This document shows positions 44,688-53,916 of a stretch of DNA of 64,000 nucleotides, piece by piece. Location: contig JADIYY010000003.1 of NCBI GenBank assembly GCA_016705065.1, forward strand, positions 62,001-126,000. The letters are read 5' to 3'. The stretch's first letter is position 1, and each line of letters opens with the position of its first letter. A program made the position numbers and the translations under genes. The DNA is from Candidatus Aalborgiella aggregata. Its GTDB lineage: Bacteria; Pseudomonadota; Gammaproteobacteria; Burkholderiales; Burkholderiaceae_C. The notes under the pieces are model-generated. The model was not told where the DNA came from, ran no database searches, and saw only the letters and a list, made by a program, of their open reading frames with translations.

Positions 44688-45256
44688 ACGATCAATCCTT
44701 TAAATTCGGCAGTTAACATGGGACGTTGTTGGTCACCTGGCGACATTTCAGTCACAGCCAGCGGCCAAGTAATGGCTAGTTTGGGGTCCAGTGGGTTCAG
44801 ACCATCGGCCAGTTCAGCGGCAAACGCGGTGGTGTGCAAGTACAGCATTTCGCAATCATCACTCAGTGTTTGAAAACCGTGCGCAAAGCCATCGGGAATC
44901 AACAAACTGCGACGGTTGCTAGCCGATAAAATTTCACCATGCCACTTTAAATATGTTGGTGAGTCAGGGCGCAAATCTACGGCCACATCAAACACCTCAC
45001 CTTGTGTGCAGCTCACTATTTTGGTTTCAACCATGGGCGCGCGCTGAAAGTGCATGCCACGCACGCTGCCTTTTTGAACGGTGAACGATCGGTTCATTTG
45101 TTGAACGGTTTTCTTCAGACCCAATGCAGAAAAAGTGTTGAAACAATACAAGCGTTCAAACCAACCACGTGAATCTTCCAACGCCAAGCGCTCAATGCGA
45201 TGCAAGCCTTGCAACGGGCACGGTGTGATTTGGAAACGCTTGCCAGTGTTTGTCAT
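44684..45256 (-). CDS. dTDP-4-dehydrorhamnose 3,5-epimerase family protein (RfbC-like)
   Basis: 190 residues. A cupin-type epimerase with LEDSRGWFERLYC, the NRSFTVQKGSVRGMHFQ block (containing the active-site His region), VFDVAVDLRPDSPTYLKWH, and LLIPDGFAHGFQTL. It overlaps the dehydratase stop and the methyltransferase start by four bases each, so the three genes are translationally coupled. Because the neighbours use CDP-glucose, the substrate is probably a CDP-4-keto-6-deoxy sugar, not the dTDP sugar. Confidence 0.85.
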   Translation of the reverse strand: MTNTGKRFQITPCPLQGLHRIERLALEDSRGWFERLYCFNTFSALGLKKTVQQMNRSFTVQKGSVRGMHFQRAPMVETKIVSCTQGEVFDVAVDLRPDSPTYLKWHGEILSASNRRSLLIPDGFAHGFQTLSDDCEMLYLHTTAFAAELADGLNPLDPKLAITWPLAVTEMSPGDQQRPMLTAEFKGLIV

Positions 45257-46386
45257 GCAGCTAAACTGGCATTGTGTTGCTGCACATTACTCAGGTATTG
45301 CGCGATATCGCGTTGGCACAGTTGTGCTGCGTCCATGCCGGCATTCAGGTCTCGGTACCAGTGCATGGTCATTTCTATGGCTTGCGATAATGGGAATACG
45401 GATTGAATACCCAGTTGTGATTTGGCCAACGAAGTGTCCAACATCAACAGCCCTGCCTCATGCGGTCCGTCTGTACCGTCACCCCACTCAACCTGACCTG
45501 AGCCAAACGCTTGTTGAGCCAATCCCACCACATCACGCACGGTGGCAGCTTCATGCGTTTGCGGACCAAAATTCCATGCCTGTGCAAATTGGTCGTCATT
45601 CCACAAGCGTTCAGCCAATATCAAATATGCGCCAATGGGTTCAATCACATGTTGCCAAGGACGAATAGCCTGAGGTCGGCGCACGCTCAGAGCTTGATTA
45701 GCTTGCCACGCACGCACAGCGTCGGGGATGATGCGATTCGCACTCCAGTCGCCACCACCGATTACATTGCCTGCACGCGCTGAAGCCAAGGCTATTTTTT
45801 TAGCTGCCAAAAATGAGGAGCGGTAGGCTGATATGACGATTTCAGACCCAGCCTTGCTGGCACTGTAGGGGTCATGCCCGCCCAAGCGGTCGGTTTCGCG
45901 ATACGGCCAAGCCCATTCTTGGTTGGCATACACTTTGTCGGTCGTCACTGCCACCACGCAGCGCACACTGTCAACATGCCTCAAGGCATCCAAAACATTG
46001 GCAGTGCCCATCACGTTGCTGGCAAATGTGCCCAGCGGATCAGTGTATGAATCGCGTACCAAGGCTTGGGCCGCCAAATGAAGAACAATTTCGGGCTTGG
46101 TTTGTTGAACGATACTGGCAACTTTTTGCGCATCGCGTATGTCGGCAATGTGGTGACTTTGCACACTGTCGCCCACTTTGGCCAGGTTAAATAAATTAGG
46201 CTCTGTACACGGCTCAAGCGCAACCCCCGTGACATGCGCTCCCATCGCAGACAACCACTGCGCCAACCAAGCGCCTTTAAAGCCCGTATGCCCCGTTAAC
46301 AAGACACGTTTGCCTTGCCAAAAAGCAGATTGGGGCTGGGGTAATTGACGTGTAGGGTTTGAATGATTTGATTTAAGCACGATCAA
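45253..46386 (-). CDS. rfbG: CDP-glucose 4,6-dehydratase
   Basis: 377 residues, SDR extended family. NAD-binding TGHTGFKGAWLAQWL near residue 31, HLAAQALVRDSYTDP, and the catalytic region VVAVTTDKVYANQEWAWPYRETDRLGGHDPYSASKAG (Thr-Asp-Lys and Tyr-x3-Lys) are clear. It converts CDP-glucose to CDP-4-keto-6-deoxyglucose, the precursor of dideoxy and branched sugars of the cell surface. The partner rfbF, which would make CDP-glucose, is not in the window. It is the first gene of the leftward sugar operon. Confidence 0.9.
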   Translation of the reverse strand: MIVLKSNHSNPTRQLPQPQSAFWQGKRVLLTGHTGFKGAWLAQWLSAMGAHVTGVALEPCTEPNLFNLAKVGDSVQSHHIADIRDAQKVASIVQQTKPEIVLHLAAQALVRDSYTDPLGTFASNVMGTANVLDALRHVDSVRCVVAVTTDKVYANQEWAWPYRETDRLGGHDPYSASKAGSEIVISAYRSSFLAAKKIALASARAGNVIGGGDWSANRIIPDAVRAWQANQALSVRRPQAIRPWQHVIEPIGAYLILAERLWNDDQFAQAWNFGPQTHEAATVRDVVGLAQQAFGSGQVEWGDGTDGPHEAGLLMLDTSLAKSQLGIQSVFPLSQAIEMTMHWYRDLNAGMDAAQLCQRDIAQYLSNVQQHNASLAA

Positions 46387-46439
46387 AAGTTACCTTGGTT
46401 GTAGCCATAAGGATAAGAATTGTCTATTTTAATCTAGGC

Positions 46440-46474
46440 AAAACAAAAGCCCTGCACGGTGACATGCAGGGCTT
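46440..46474 (-). terminator. Rho-independent terminator downstream of the lipoprotein gene
   Basis: Ten-bp stem AAGCCCTGCA / TGCAGGGCTT (46447-46456 with 46465-46474) around an 8-nt loop. On the minus strand it is followed by a T-rich tract (TTTTGTTTT). It closes the leftward lipoprotein transcript, before the start of rfbG. Confidence 0.85.
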
Positions 46475-46495
46475 GTAAATTATCAATGTGATGGT

Positions 46496-47398
46496 TTAAA
46501 TCTTACCGTTCGGTGTGAAACGGCCGCTCATCACGCCATAGACAAAACTGTCTGGTGCTGGGTGATAGAAATTACCCGTGATGTTGTTAGCAGAATCTAC
46601 GCTGACAGTGAATTCGCCAATCGAACCTTGGCCTGACCAAATGAGTGTAGATGTGCCACCTTTGGCAACTGTGCCACTGACACCGTATTCATATACATAA
46701 CCAACTAAAGTTGTGCCTTTGACAACATTGCAATTGGCATCGGTTTCGAATGCATAAGAGCCTGTCATGTAAATGCCACCGTCTACACCTCCACCGCCTG
46801 CGGCCTCATTATCTATAGCATCGTTTCCAGTAACTGGTTTGCCATTGGCCACCAAAGACATGTTGCGGATGCGGATACGCTCTTCGTGTGACGGCATGTC
46901 GTATGTACCAACATAAGAACCTGTGCAGCTGCTGGCTGAGCCTCCTGCACCTGATGAAGAGCCTCCACCATTGGCAGGGCCTTGCAAGCTGAATGAACCT
47001 TGTTTCGATGGATCATTTGGGTGTGCCGCTTCATAGTAAGTTCCTGTCAATGCGCCTGAGCTGTTGATTTGCCCAGTAAAAATCATCACTAAAGCACCTT
47101 CGAGAAACGCATTCACCGTGACTTTGCCTGAAGAATCTACTTTGCCGTCGAATGTAGATTCGTAAACAGCAGGTGCACCGTTATCGTCTGTGCGGTTGTT
47201 GATGGTGAATGTGCCTTTGACGGAATAGTCACCTGCTACAGTCATGGTTGTTGGTCCAGCATTCACACCGACTGTCGTGCCGGAATAGGTACCCACATAG
47301 CTCACAGTAGTTGATCCACCATCTGTGCTGGAACCACCGCAAGCCACCAAAAACAATGGCACAAGCAATGCCATGGTTTGAATGAATCTTTTAAACAT
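46496..47398 (-). CDS. Lipoprotein of unknown function, Gly/Ser/Thr-rich
   Basis: About 300 residues from the ATG at 47398, which has AAGGA five bases upstream. An in-frame ATG at 47452 would translate a hexanucleotide tract as Ser-Ile repeats and is not chosen. The lipobox is LVAC (Cys near residue 20). The body consists of several beta-rich segments, each with the pattern (T/S)YVGTYxGT or GTFTINN and the pattern of small repeated beta-sandwich units; a Gly/Ser-rich linker with GGGSSSGAGG lies in the middle and two Cys follow it. A hexanucleotide repeat lies just before the ribosome site. Function unknown; it is exported to a membrane surface. Confidence 0.8.
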   Translation of the reverse strand: MFKRFIQTMALLVPLFLVACGGSSTDGGSTTVSYVGTYSGTTVGVNAGPTTMTVAGDYSVKGTFTINNRTDDNGAPAVYESTFDGKVDSSGKVTVNAFLEGALVMIFTGQINSSGALTGTYYEAAHPNDPSKQGSFSLQGPANGGGSSSGAGGSASSCTGSYVGTYDMPSHEERIRIRNMSLVANGKPVTGNDAIDNEAAGGGGVDGGIYMTGSYAFETDANCNVVKGTTLVGYVYEYGVSGTVAKGGTSTLIWSGQGSIGEFTVSVDSANNITGNFYHPAPDSFVYGVMSGRFTPNGKI

Positions 47399-47406
47399 AA
47401 TATTCC

Positions 47407-47434
47407 TTGAGATTGAGATTGAGATTGAGATTGA
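47407..47434. repeat. Hexanucleotide microsatellite (TTGAGA)n before the lipoprotein gene
   Basis: Four exact TTGAGA units plus TTGA, 28 bp in all, immediately upstream of the AAGGA ribosome site of the lipoprotein gene on the minus strand. Slippage would change the distance to a promoter but not the frame. Confidence 0.85.
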
Positions 47435-47531
47435 AGTGCTCATTAACTTCAATAACCAAGTAAAGCGGGCAAGATTTTACCATTTAGCTTACTGAAAACA
47501 GGCTCGTTTACAATTCAATTCACGAATACAT

Positions 47532-48551
47532 ATGCAGGAATCTCAACAAACGCCCCCCGCTTACAAAGGCCTGCTCAAACAAGCGCTCATATTGGTGCTT
47601 GCGCTTGGTCTGCTGTGGTATGCGTTCAAAGGTATAGACCTGAACGACATTTGGAATTACGCCAAAAATCTCAAGCCTTTTCCCGTCTTTTTGGTCATTG
47701 TTTCAGGCGTATTTGGTAATTTCTTACGCTCATACCGTTGGACGTTGCTACTCAGGCCACTCAAATCTGAATCTGAGCCAAATATCAGCCAATTCAATTC
47801 GTTTTATGCCGTTGCGATTGGCTATGGCGTTAACGTGTTTGCCCCCCGTGGTGGCGAGGTGGTTCGCTTGTTGTCAATATGCAAGAGCGAAAAACTGCCC
47901 TGGGCGGGCGTGCTGCCCACATTGCTGATTGATCGATTACTGGATGTTGCTTTTTTACTGGCTGTCTTTGGCTTGACTATGCTGATTTTGCCCCCCGCCC
48001 TTTTGACTGCGATGCCTTGGCTCAAATCGGGTGGTTTGGTTTTGGTGATTGTCGTCATCGTTGGGCTGGTTGCAATGCCTTTTACCGGCACCATTTTTTC
48101 AAGGCTTTTGAAAATCCCCTCATTCCAAAGTCTTTTGAGCGAACACTTGCGCGTCAAATTATTTCAACTGGCCGAACAATTTAACCAAGGAACACTGTCC
48201 TTAAAGAACATTGCCATATTGCCCTTGGTTACCTTGGTCAGTATTTTTATTTGGTTTACCTATTGGCTGAACTTTTACTTGATGATTCTGGCCTTTGGCT
48301 TAGAGGACGTAATTGATGCAGCACAATGCTTGATTATTTTCGCCATTGGCTCCATTGGTTCTTTGATTCCAACACCCAGTTCGGCTGGTGGTTTTCATTT
48401 GCTGGTTAAAGAGGCCGCCGTGATGACCGCTAAGCTCAATCCGGCACAAGCCATCGCATTTGCTACCGTGCTGCATTTTGTGACCATCATTGTGGTCAGC
48501 CTGTTACCTGCTTTGGTTTTATGGCTGTACAAACGCTATCAAATCAAATGA
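47532..48551 (+). CDS. Lysylphosphatidylglycerol-synthase-like / flippase-type membrane protein (UPF0104 family)
   Basis: 339 residues with about eight hydrophobic helices. Pattern elements of the UPF0104/LPG_synthase_TM family are visible: LRSYRWTLLLRPLK near residue 65, NVFAPRGGEVVRL near 100, LLIDRLLDVAFLLA, and the final SLIPTPSSAGGFHLLVKEAAV. It has no C-terminal lysyl-transferase domain, so it probably acts as a lipid flippase or accessory in surface-glycan assembly. It ends overlapping the next gene by four bases (ATGA), and leads the glycosylation set. Confidence 0.8.
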   Translation: MQESQQTPPAYKGLLKQALILVLALGLLWYAFKGIDLNDIWNYAKNLKPFPVFLVIVSGVFGNFLRSYRWTLLLRPLKSESEPNISQFNSFYAVAIGYGVNVFAPRGGEVVRLLSICKSEKLPWAGVLPTLLIDRLLDVAFLLAVFGLTMLILPPALLTAMPWLKSGGLVLVIVVIVGLVAMPFTGTIFSRLLKIPSFQSLLSEHLRVKLFQLAEQFNQGTLSLKNIAILPLVTLVSIFIWFTYWLNFYLMILAFGLEDVIDAAQCLIIFAIGSIGSLIPTPSSAGGFHLLVKEAAVMTAKLNPAQAIAFATVLHFVTIIVVSLLPALVLWLYKRYQIK

Positions 48552-50707
48552 TGAAGCGGGTAATGTCTCAACCATTTGCGAATCACGGCCTAGCTTGGCG
48601 TGACTTTGGTTCTGCAACACCGTTTGGCGTTTACTTAAGCGCCATCCTGATCGCTTGTGGTTTCGTCAACTATCTGTTTCCTCTGTCGTTTTTGCAAGGT
48701 CACAGCACAGTGACAGACTTTGGAGACATATCGCAACATATCTCTGGCTGGTGGTATTTCATGCAAGAACCATGGCATTTGCCTCTGCTGCATACCTACA
48801 AGCTAGATCACCCTGATGGAGTGAGTATTGCGTTTACAGACAGCATTCCACTTGCTGCATTGTTCTTCAAGTTTTTAATCACGCTATTCCCAAATGCTTT
48901 TCCTGCGCATTTCCATTATTTTGGTTGGTGGGTTGGCTTTGTATTTATAGCCCAAGCGGTTGCAGCAACATTCTTGATTCGCGCTTTGGGTGCAAAAAGT
49001 TGGTTTGCAATGGTGATTGCAGTAGGTTTTGCCTTAACCTGGCCAGTCCTGCATGCACGGTACCACCACAGTGCACTGATGACACAAAGCATCATTTTGT
49101 TTGGCCTGGCGTTTTATTGGCTGGGACAAAAGCGAACTTGGACAAGTCAACGAGCGAGCGTTGCGTTGGTCGGTTTGAACGTCGTTGCTTTGATGGTTCA
49201 TCCCTATTATTTAGCGATGACGGTTTCGCTGTTCATTGCTTTTTTGGTGGATCAAATTCTCAAAAAAGAATCATGGCTTTTACAACTTTGGCGACTGTTG
49301 TCCCTTCTGCTGTTGCTGGGTTCATTGATATGGCTACTGGGCTACACCCGTCACAGCGCTTACGATGCCTTGGGTTACGGCGACAACGGCTATGGCAATG
49401 ATTTTTTCTTGAATTTACTTGAGCCTTTTTGCGGTGGTGGAAAACTGATTACCTGTGGTGAAGGCCCAGAATATGTGTTCCCTTATCGCGAGAGTTTCAA
49501 TTATTTGGGCGCGGGATTACTGCTTTTGATTCCTGTGGCTTTATTCTCGAATCGACACCATTTACTTACACTGCTGAAACATTCGCCTGCGCTGACAGCG
49601 TTATTGCTGGGATTTTTTCTGTATGCGATCAGCAACAAAATTCGTTTTGGAAATACAGAAATCTTCTCCTATGCGCTGCCATCTTGGACTGCCACATTGA
49701 CCGGAACCTTCAGAGCGGCAGGAAGGTTTTTTTGGCCTATCAGTTTATTTGTCTTGTACTTGACTTTAGCAAGCTTACTCAAAAAACGTTCATGGCTTAT
49801 TTCATTGATATTGGTTACGGCACTGGTTATGCAGATCAAAGATGTCAAGCCGTGGTTATTGCGCATTCAGGCAGAATCAGCCAAACCTAGTACGCTCAAT
49901 TTCAAAGAGTGGGAAACGGTTATGACGCACGTGGACAAAGTCATGGTTTACCCCATTCATGAATGCCCGCCCTTGCATTACCAGCACAACATTTGGATCA
50001 TGCGGTTGGCTGGTTACTATGGCAAACAAATTAATTCTGGCTACACGGCACGCGGACACAAAGATTGTGATGCAGACGTTCTTTCGCTACAGCGTGACTT
50101 AAAAACACGTCATTTGTATATCATTTCCAGTGGTGCATACGCCAACACGCCTTTTACGGAAAACTTTATCTTCCCCAAATCTTTACAACACGCGATGGAA
50201 AAGGGTGAGTGTGTCAGAAGACTTGACGACATGATTTGTTTAGCCGGATCCAGCCCTGCATTTTGGCAATCTCTGCCCATGGTGGCAAGCCCTATCAATC
50301 TGATTCCACAAGGGCGTCAGTGGAAGCCCGCCGAGTTCAGTACCGAAATAGGCATTGTCAAAGGACAAGGGGTCGAACAACGTTTGGTTCCCAAAGACAT
50401 GACCAAACCAGGCTGGCTTGTGTTTGGCCCTTTCGTGTATTTGCCTGAAGGCCAATACAGATATGCCATTGATTACAACAGTTCCAGCGACTCATCGACA
50501 CCAGTAGGCAACTGGGACGTCACATTGGATAACACAACTAAACTTGGGTTCGGTGAGCTGTATGGTACTGTCGGTAAAAAACAGCGCATTGAAGGGGTTA
50601 TCAACATTGCCAAAAGCCAATCTGGGCACGCCCTAGAAATGCGGACACAATTTATCGCCAAAGGTGATTTGCAGGTCTTGAGTACTTCACTACAAAAAAT
50701 TCCTTGA
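48548..50707 (+). CDS. Large membrane protein, GT-C-like glycosyltransferase candidate (DUF6311-like), paralogue 1
   Basis: About 719 residues from an ATG at 48548 overlapping the previous stop. About ten to twelve membrane helices occupy the first ~430 residues; the last ~280 are soluble, probably periplasmic. An acidic motif in the first loop (VTDFGDISQHISGW) is placed like the catalytic Asp of GT-C glycosyltransferases that use polyprenyl-phosphate sugars. HYFGWWVGF, WPVLHARYHHSALM and FNYLGAGLLLLIP blocks recur in the next gene, as do the soluble blocks VYPIHECPPLHYQHN and GPFVYLPEGQYRYAIDY. It is a paralogue of the next gene. Donor and acceptor sugars are unknown. Confidence 0.75.
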   Translation: MMKRVMSQPFANHGLAWRDFGSATPFGVYLSAILIACGFVNYLFPLSFLQGHSTVTDFGDISQHISGWWYFMQEPWHLPLLHTYKLDHPDGVSIAFTDSIPLAALFFKFLITLFPNAFPAHFHYFGWWVGFVFIAQAVAATFLIRALGAKSWFAMVIAVGFALTWPVLHARYHHSALMTQSIILFGLAFYWLGQKRTWTSQRASVALVGLNVVALMVHPYYLAMTVSLFIAFLVDQILKKESWLLQLWRLLSLLLLLGSLIWLLGYTRHSAYDALGYGDNGYGNDFFLNLLEPFCGGGKLITCGEGPEYVFPYRESFNYLGAGLLLLIPVALFSNRHHLLTLLKHSPALTALLLGFFLYAISNKIRFGNTEIFSYALPSWTATLTGTFRAAGRFFWPISLFVLYLTLASLLKKRSWLISLILVTALVMQIKDVKPWLLRIQAESAKPSTLNFKEWETVMTHVDKVMVYPIHECPPLHYQHNIWIMRLAGYYGKQINSGYTARGHKDCDADVLSLQRDLKTRHLYIISSGAYANTPFTENFIFPKSLQHAMEKGECVRRLDDMICLAGSSPAFWQSLPMVASPINLIPQGRQWKPAEFSTEIGIVKGQGVEQRLVPKDMTKPGWLVFGPFVYLPEGQYRYAIDYNSSSDSSTPVGNWDVTLDNTTKLGFGELYGTVGKKQRIEGVINIAKSQSGHALEMRTQFIAKGDLQVLSTSLQKIP

Positions 50708-50712
50708 ATCCA

Positions 50713-52860
50713 ATGCGCAGCACCGACATACAAAAACAAAATGCGAAAAGTTTTGCCGAATTGGACAATCGTCAAAGCATCTTTTTGGCGTTGGTTATCG
50801 GGATTCTGTTTGTCGCCTATCTATTCCCGTTGACTTTTTTAATGGGGAATAGCAGCGTTTTTGATGATGGTGACATAGCTCAGCATATATCTGGCTGGCG
50901 CTTTTATGCACATGACCCTTGGCAATTCCCATTGTTGAAAACCACAAGCCTGAATCACCCCGAAGGTATCAGCATCGCTCTGATGGATGGCATACCGATT
51001 GCCGCCTTGTTTTTCAAAGCATTGATGAGTATGTTCCCAAATGCTTTTGCAGAACATTTTCATTTCTTTGGCTGGTGGATAGGTTTGGTTTTTGTCATGC
51101 AAGCGCTGGCTGCTACAGCGCTGATACGGGCATTAGGTATCAAACATTGGTTTGGGCAATTGGTAGCTATCGGTTTTGCAATCACTTGGCCAGTTCTCCA
51201 TGCGCGCTACCACCATCCGGCATTGATGATGCAAAGCGTCATCCTTTTAGCGTTGGCATTGTATTTTTTAGGGCAACGACACATTTGGTCCAGCCAACGT
51301 GTGAGCAGCACTTTTGTTTTTTTGATCATGCTGTCATTAACCATTCATCCGTATTTTTTGCCTTTTACTGCAGGTGTATTTGCTGCTTTCTTGATTGACA
51401 AAGGTTTATCGGGCGAATCTTGGTTGTTGCAACTCAAGCGGCTTGCATCTTTTGGTGCGGTTCTCGTTATAACCATGTGGCTACTTGGCTATACCGATCA
51501 AAAAAGCTACTTGGCTGGTTTTGGAGACTTTTTTTACCTGAACTTGCGCGACCCGTTTTGTGGTGGAAGCCGTTATATCCATTGTGGCATTGCTCCGGTA
51601 TTTACGTTTCCCTATTACGAAGGTTTCAACTACCTGGGCGCTGGACTGCTGATTTTGATACCGTTCGCGCTGGCTTTGAATTGGAAAACTCTCAAAAACT
51701 TACCGCGCAAATTTTCCGCTTTGAGTTTATTGGCATTGGGGTTCTTTCTGTATGCCTTGTCTAACAATGTTCATTTTGGCAACAGTGTCATCAAAGTTTT
51801 TGATGTGCCAATCTGGATGCATTGGTTGACAGGGACCTTCCGCGCATCTGGTCGATTTTTTTGGCTAGTCAGTTACCTGATTTTATTTACTGCGATAGTG
51901 AGTTTGTTAAAAGCACACGCGCAACGCAAGCAATACTGGCGTCTGTTTATCGCCCTCTTGATGTTGAGCGCGCTCATATTACAAGTTAAAGACGTCAAAC
52001 CATGGCTTGATCGCATTCAAACTGAAGCAAGAAAGTCTAGCCAATTGGACTTTTCAGAATGGAGCGAGGTCATGTCTCAAGTTGACAAGATTATGCTGTA
52101 CCCGACCTACCAATGCGCTGATCCACATTACCAACACTACATATGGTCAATGCAACTTGCCAATGCGTTCAATAAGAAAATCAATACGGGTTACACCGCG
52201 CGAAGCAAACAAAACTGCAAGGCGGACAATTCAGCGGCAGATACCTCTTTTGAACCGCGTCATTTGTACTTGATTTCAAGCGCCTATGATCATCATGTGC
52301 CATTTTCGTCAAAGTTTACCTATCCTGTCGCATTGCAAAAAGCCATGGTACGTGGAGAATGTGTAAGAAGCTCACGCGGTTTGGTTTGCCTACCAGGCAG
52401 CAATGCCTTATTTTGGGAGAAACAGGCCGTATTGAACAGCCCAATTAGTGTGGTTTCGAACGGCAGACTATGGCGCCCTACTGAATTGAATACGATCATT
52501 GGCCAAGTTACTGGAGCCGGCTTTCAGCAAGCATTGATGCCCCGTGATCAGGTCAAATCTGGATGGTTGAGCTATGGTCCATCTGTGGCTTTGCCTGAAG
52601 GTAAATACCGCTTTTCCATCGACTATTCCAGTCAAAATCCGCCGAAACAAACCGTCGGGAAATGGGATTTTGTATTGGATGGCGATATCACTTTATCCGC
52701 TGGTAGCCTATTGGGTACTCTAGACAACCCGCGCACCATTGAAGGTATAGTCATAGTGACCCAACAAAATGCCAATAAAGCCTTTGAGATCAGGACTTAT
52801 TTTCAGGCGCAAAGTGATTTGAAAATATTCAACTCATCTTTACAAAAAATCCCTGACTAG
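50713..52860 (+). CDS. Large membrane protein, GT-C-like glycosyltransferase candidate (DUF6311-like), paralogue 2
   Basis: About 715 residues. It aligns with the preceding protein through the whole length (for example VFDDGDIAQHISGWRF, HFFGWWIGLVF, WPVLHARYHHPALM, FNYLGAGLLILIP, YPTYQCADPHYQHY, GPSVALPEGKYRFSIDY). The start chosen is the ATG at 50713; a TTG at 50704 that overlaps the previous stop is possible. The duplicate is probably tandem and old, because only some blocks are identical. Together with GtrA and GtrB homologues downstream, it looks like a serotype-conversion-type glycosylation module with two alternative transferases. Confidence 0.75.
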   Translation: MRSTDIQKQNAKSFAELDNRQSIFLALVIGILFVAYLFPLTFLMGNSSVFDDGDIAQHISGWRFYAHDPWQFPLLKTTSLNHPEGISIALMDGIPIAALFFKALMSMFPNAFAEHFHFFGWWIGLVFVMQALAATALIRALGIKHWFGQLVAIGFAITWPVLHARYHHPALMMQSVILLALALYFLGQRHIWSSQRVSSTFVFLIMLSLTIHPYFLPFTAGVFAAFLIDKGLSGESWLLQLKRLASFGAVLVITMWLLGYTDQKSYLAGFGDFFYLNLRDPFCGGSRYIHCGIAPVFTFPYYEGFNYLGAGLLILIPFALALNWKTLKNLPRKFSALSLLALGFFLYALSNNVHFGNSVIKVFDVPIWMHWLTGTFRASGRFFWLVSYLILFTAIVSLLKAHAQRKQYWRLFIALLMLSALILQVKDVKPWLDRIQTEARKSSQLDFSEWSEVMSQVDKIMLYPTYQCADPHYQHYIWSMQLANAFNKKINTGYTARSKQNCKADNSAADTSFEPRHLYLISSAYDHHVPFSSKFTYPVALQKAMVRGECVRSSRGLVCLPGSNALFWEKQAVLNSPISVVSNGRLWRPTELNTIIGQVTGAGFQQALMPRDQVKSGWLSYGPSVALPEGKYRFSIDYSSQNPPKQTVGKWDFVLDGDITLSAGSLLGTLDNPRTIEGIVIVTQQNANKAFEIRTYFQAQSDLKIFNSSLQKIPD

Positions 52861-52884
52861 GAATTTAATTCATAAAATAGTGGC

Positions 52885-53916
52885 ATGACTGAACAAACAG
52901 CCCTTCATCCGAACATGACAGACGCCGAAACAAGCAGATCGCAGAACAAACGCAGTAATCCATCCATCTCGTGTGTCATGCCCGCATACAACGAAGCAGG
53001 GAATTTAGGCGTAGTTGTACCGCATGTTATCAAAGCGCTCAACAATTTATCAAAAAACATTGAGATCATCGTCGTGAACGACGGTAGCCGTGATGCTACA
53101 GCCAAGATTTTGGCTGACTTATGCACCACATTCCCACAGATTGTCGCGCTGAATTTGTCACGCAACTTTGGCAAAGAAGCCGCATTGACTGCGGGCTTGG
53201 AAGCAACGCAAGGCGATGTTGTTGTCATACTTGATGCAGATGGCCAGCATCCAGTTGACTTAATTCCTGAAATGCTCCAAAAATGGGAGCACGGTAGCGA
53301 TGTAGTTTATGCAATTCGCAAAACACGGCATGATCAATCTGCACTACAAATCGCGTTCACCAGCGTTTTCTACAAACTCATCAACTGGCGCAGCCGGGTC
53401 CAGATTCCTGCAAATGCTGGAGATTTTCGATTGATGGATAAAAAGGTGGTGCTTGCATTGCGTGAACTACCTGAGCGCAACCGATTCATGAAAGGCTTGT
53501 ATGCCTGGGTTGGTTTTAACAGTACTGCAATCGATTACGAGCCTTTGCCGCGTGCTGATGGGCAATCGAATTTTGGTTTTCGAGGTGCCATGTCACTTGC
53601 GATGACAGGACTGATGGCCTTCTCGGTCACTCCACTGCGCTTGGTCAGTTATTTTGGTTTGATGCTGTCTTTGGCATCACTAGGCTATGGTGCTTGGGTT
53701 ATTTTTGACTACTTTTGGTTCGGTGCAGATACACCGGGGTACGCCACAATTGTCGTCGGCATGATGTTTTTAAGTGGCATTCAGTTGTTGTCAATTGGCG
53801 TTTTGGCTGAATACGTGGGACGCATCTATGAAGAAGTCAAACAACGACCCATGTATTTAATTGGATCAAAGATTGGCAAGGGACTTCAAAGCCATCCTGA
53901 AGTTGGTCAAGCGTAA
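52885..53916 (+). CDS. GtrB-like polyprenyl-phosphate glycosyltransferase (GT2)
   Basis: 343 residues. GT-A fold with ISCVMPAYNEAGNLG near residue 28, IEIIVVNDGSRDATA, VVVILDADGQHPVDL, and two C-terminal membrane helices with the helix-loop NFGFRGAMSLAMTGLMAFS. This is the pattern of GtrB/DPMS-type enzymes that load a hexose onto polyprenyl phosphate at the cytoplasmic face. Its stop overlaps the start of the GtrA-like gene by one base (TAATG). Confidence 0.9.
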   Translation: MTEQTALHPNMTDAETSRSQNKRSNPSISCVMPAYNEAGNLGVVVPHVIKALNNLSKNIEIIVVNDGSRDATAKILADLCTTFPQIVALNLSRNFGKEAALTAGLEATQGDVVVILDADGQHPVDLIPEMLQKWEHGSDVVYAIRKTRHDQSALQIAFTSVFYKLINWRSRVQIPANAGDFRLMDKKVVLALRELPERNRFMKGLYAWVGFNSTAIDYEPLPRADGQSNFGFRGAMSLAMTGLMAFSVTPLRLVSYFGLMLSLASLGYGAWVIFDYFWFGADTPGYATIVVGMMFLSGIQLLSIGVLAEYVGRIYEEVKQRPMYLIGSKIGKGLQSHPEVGQA

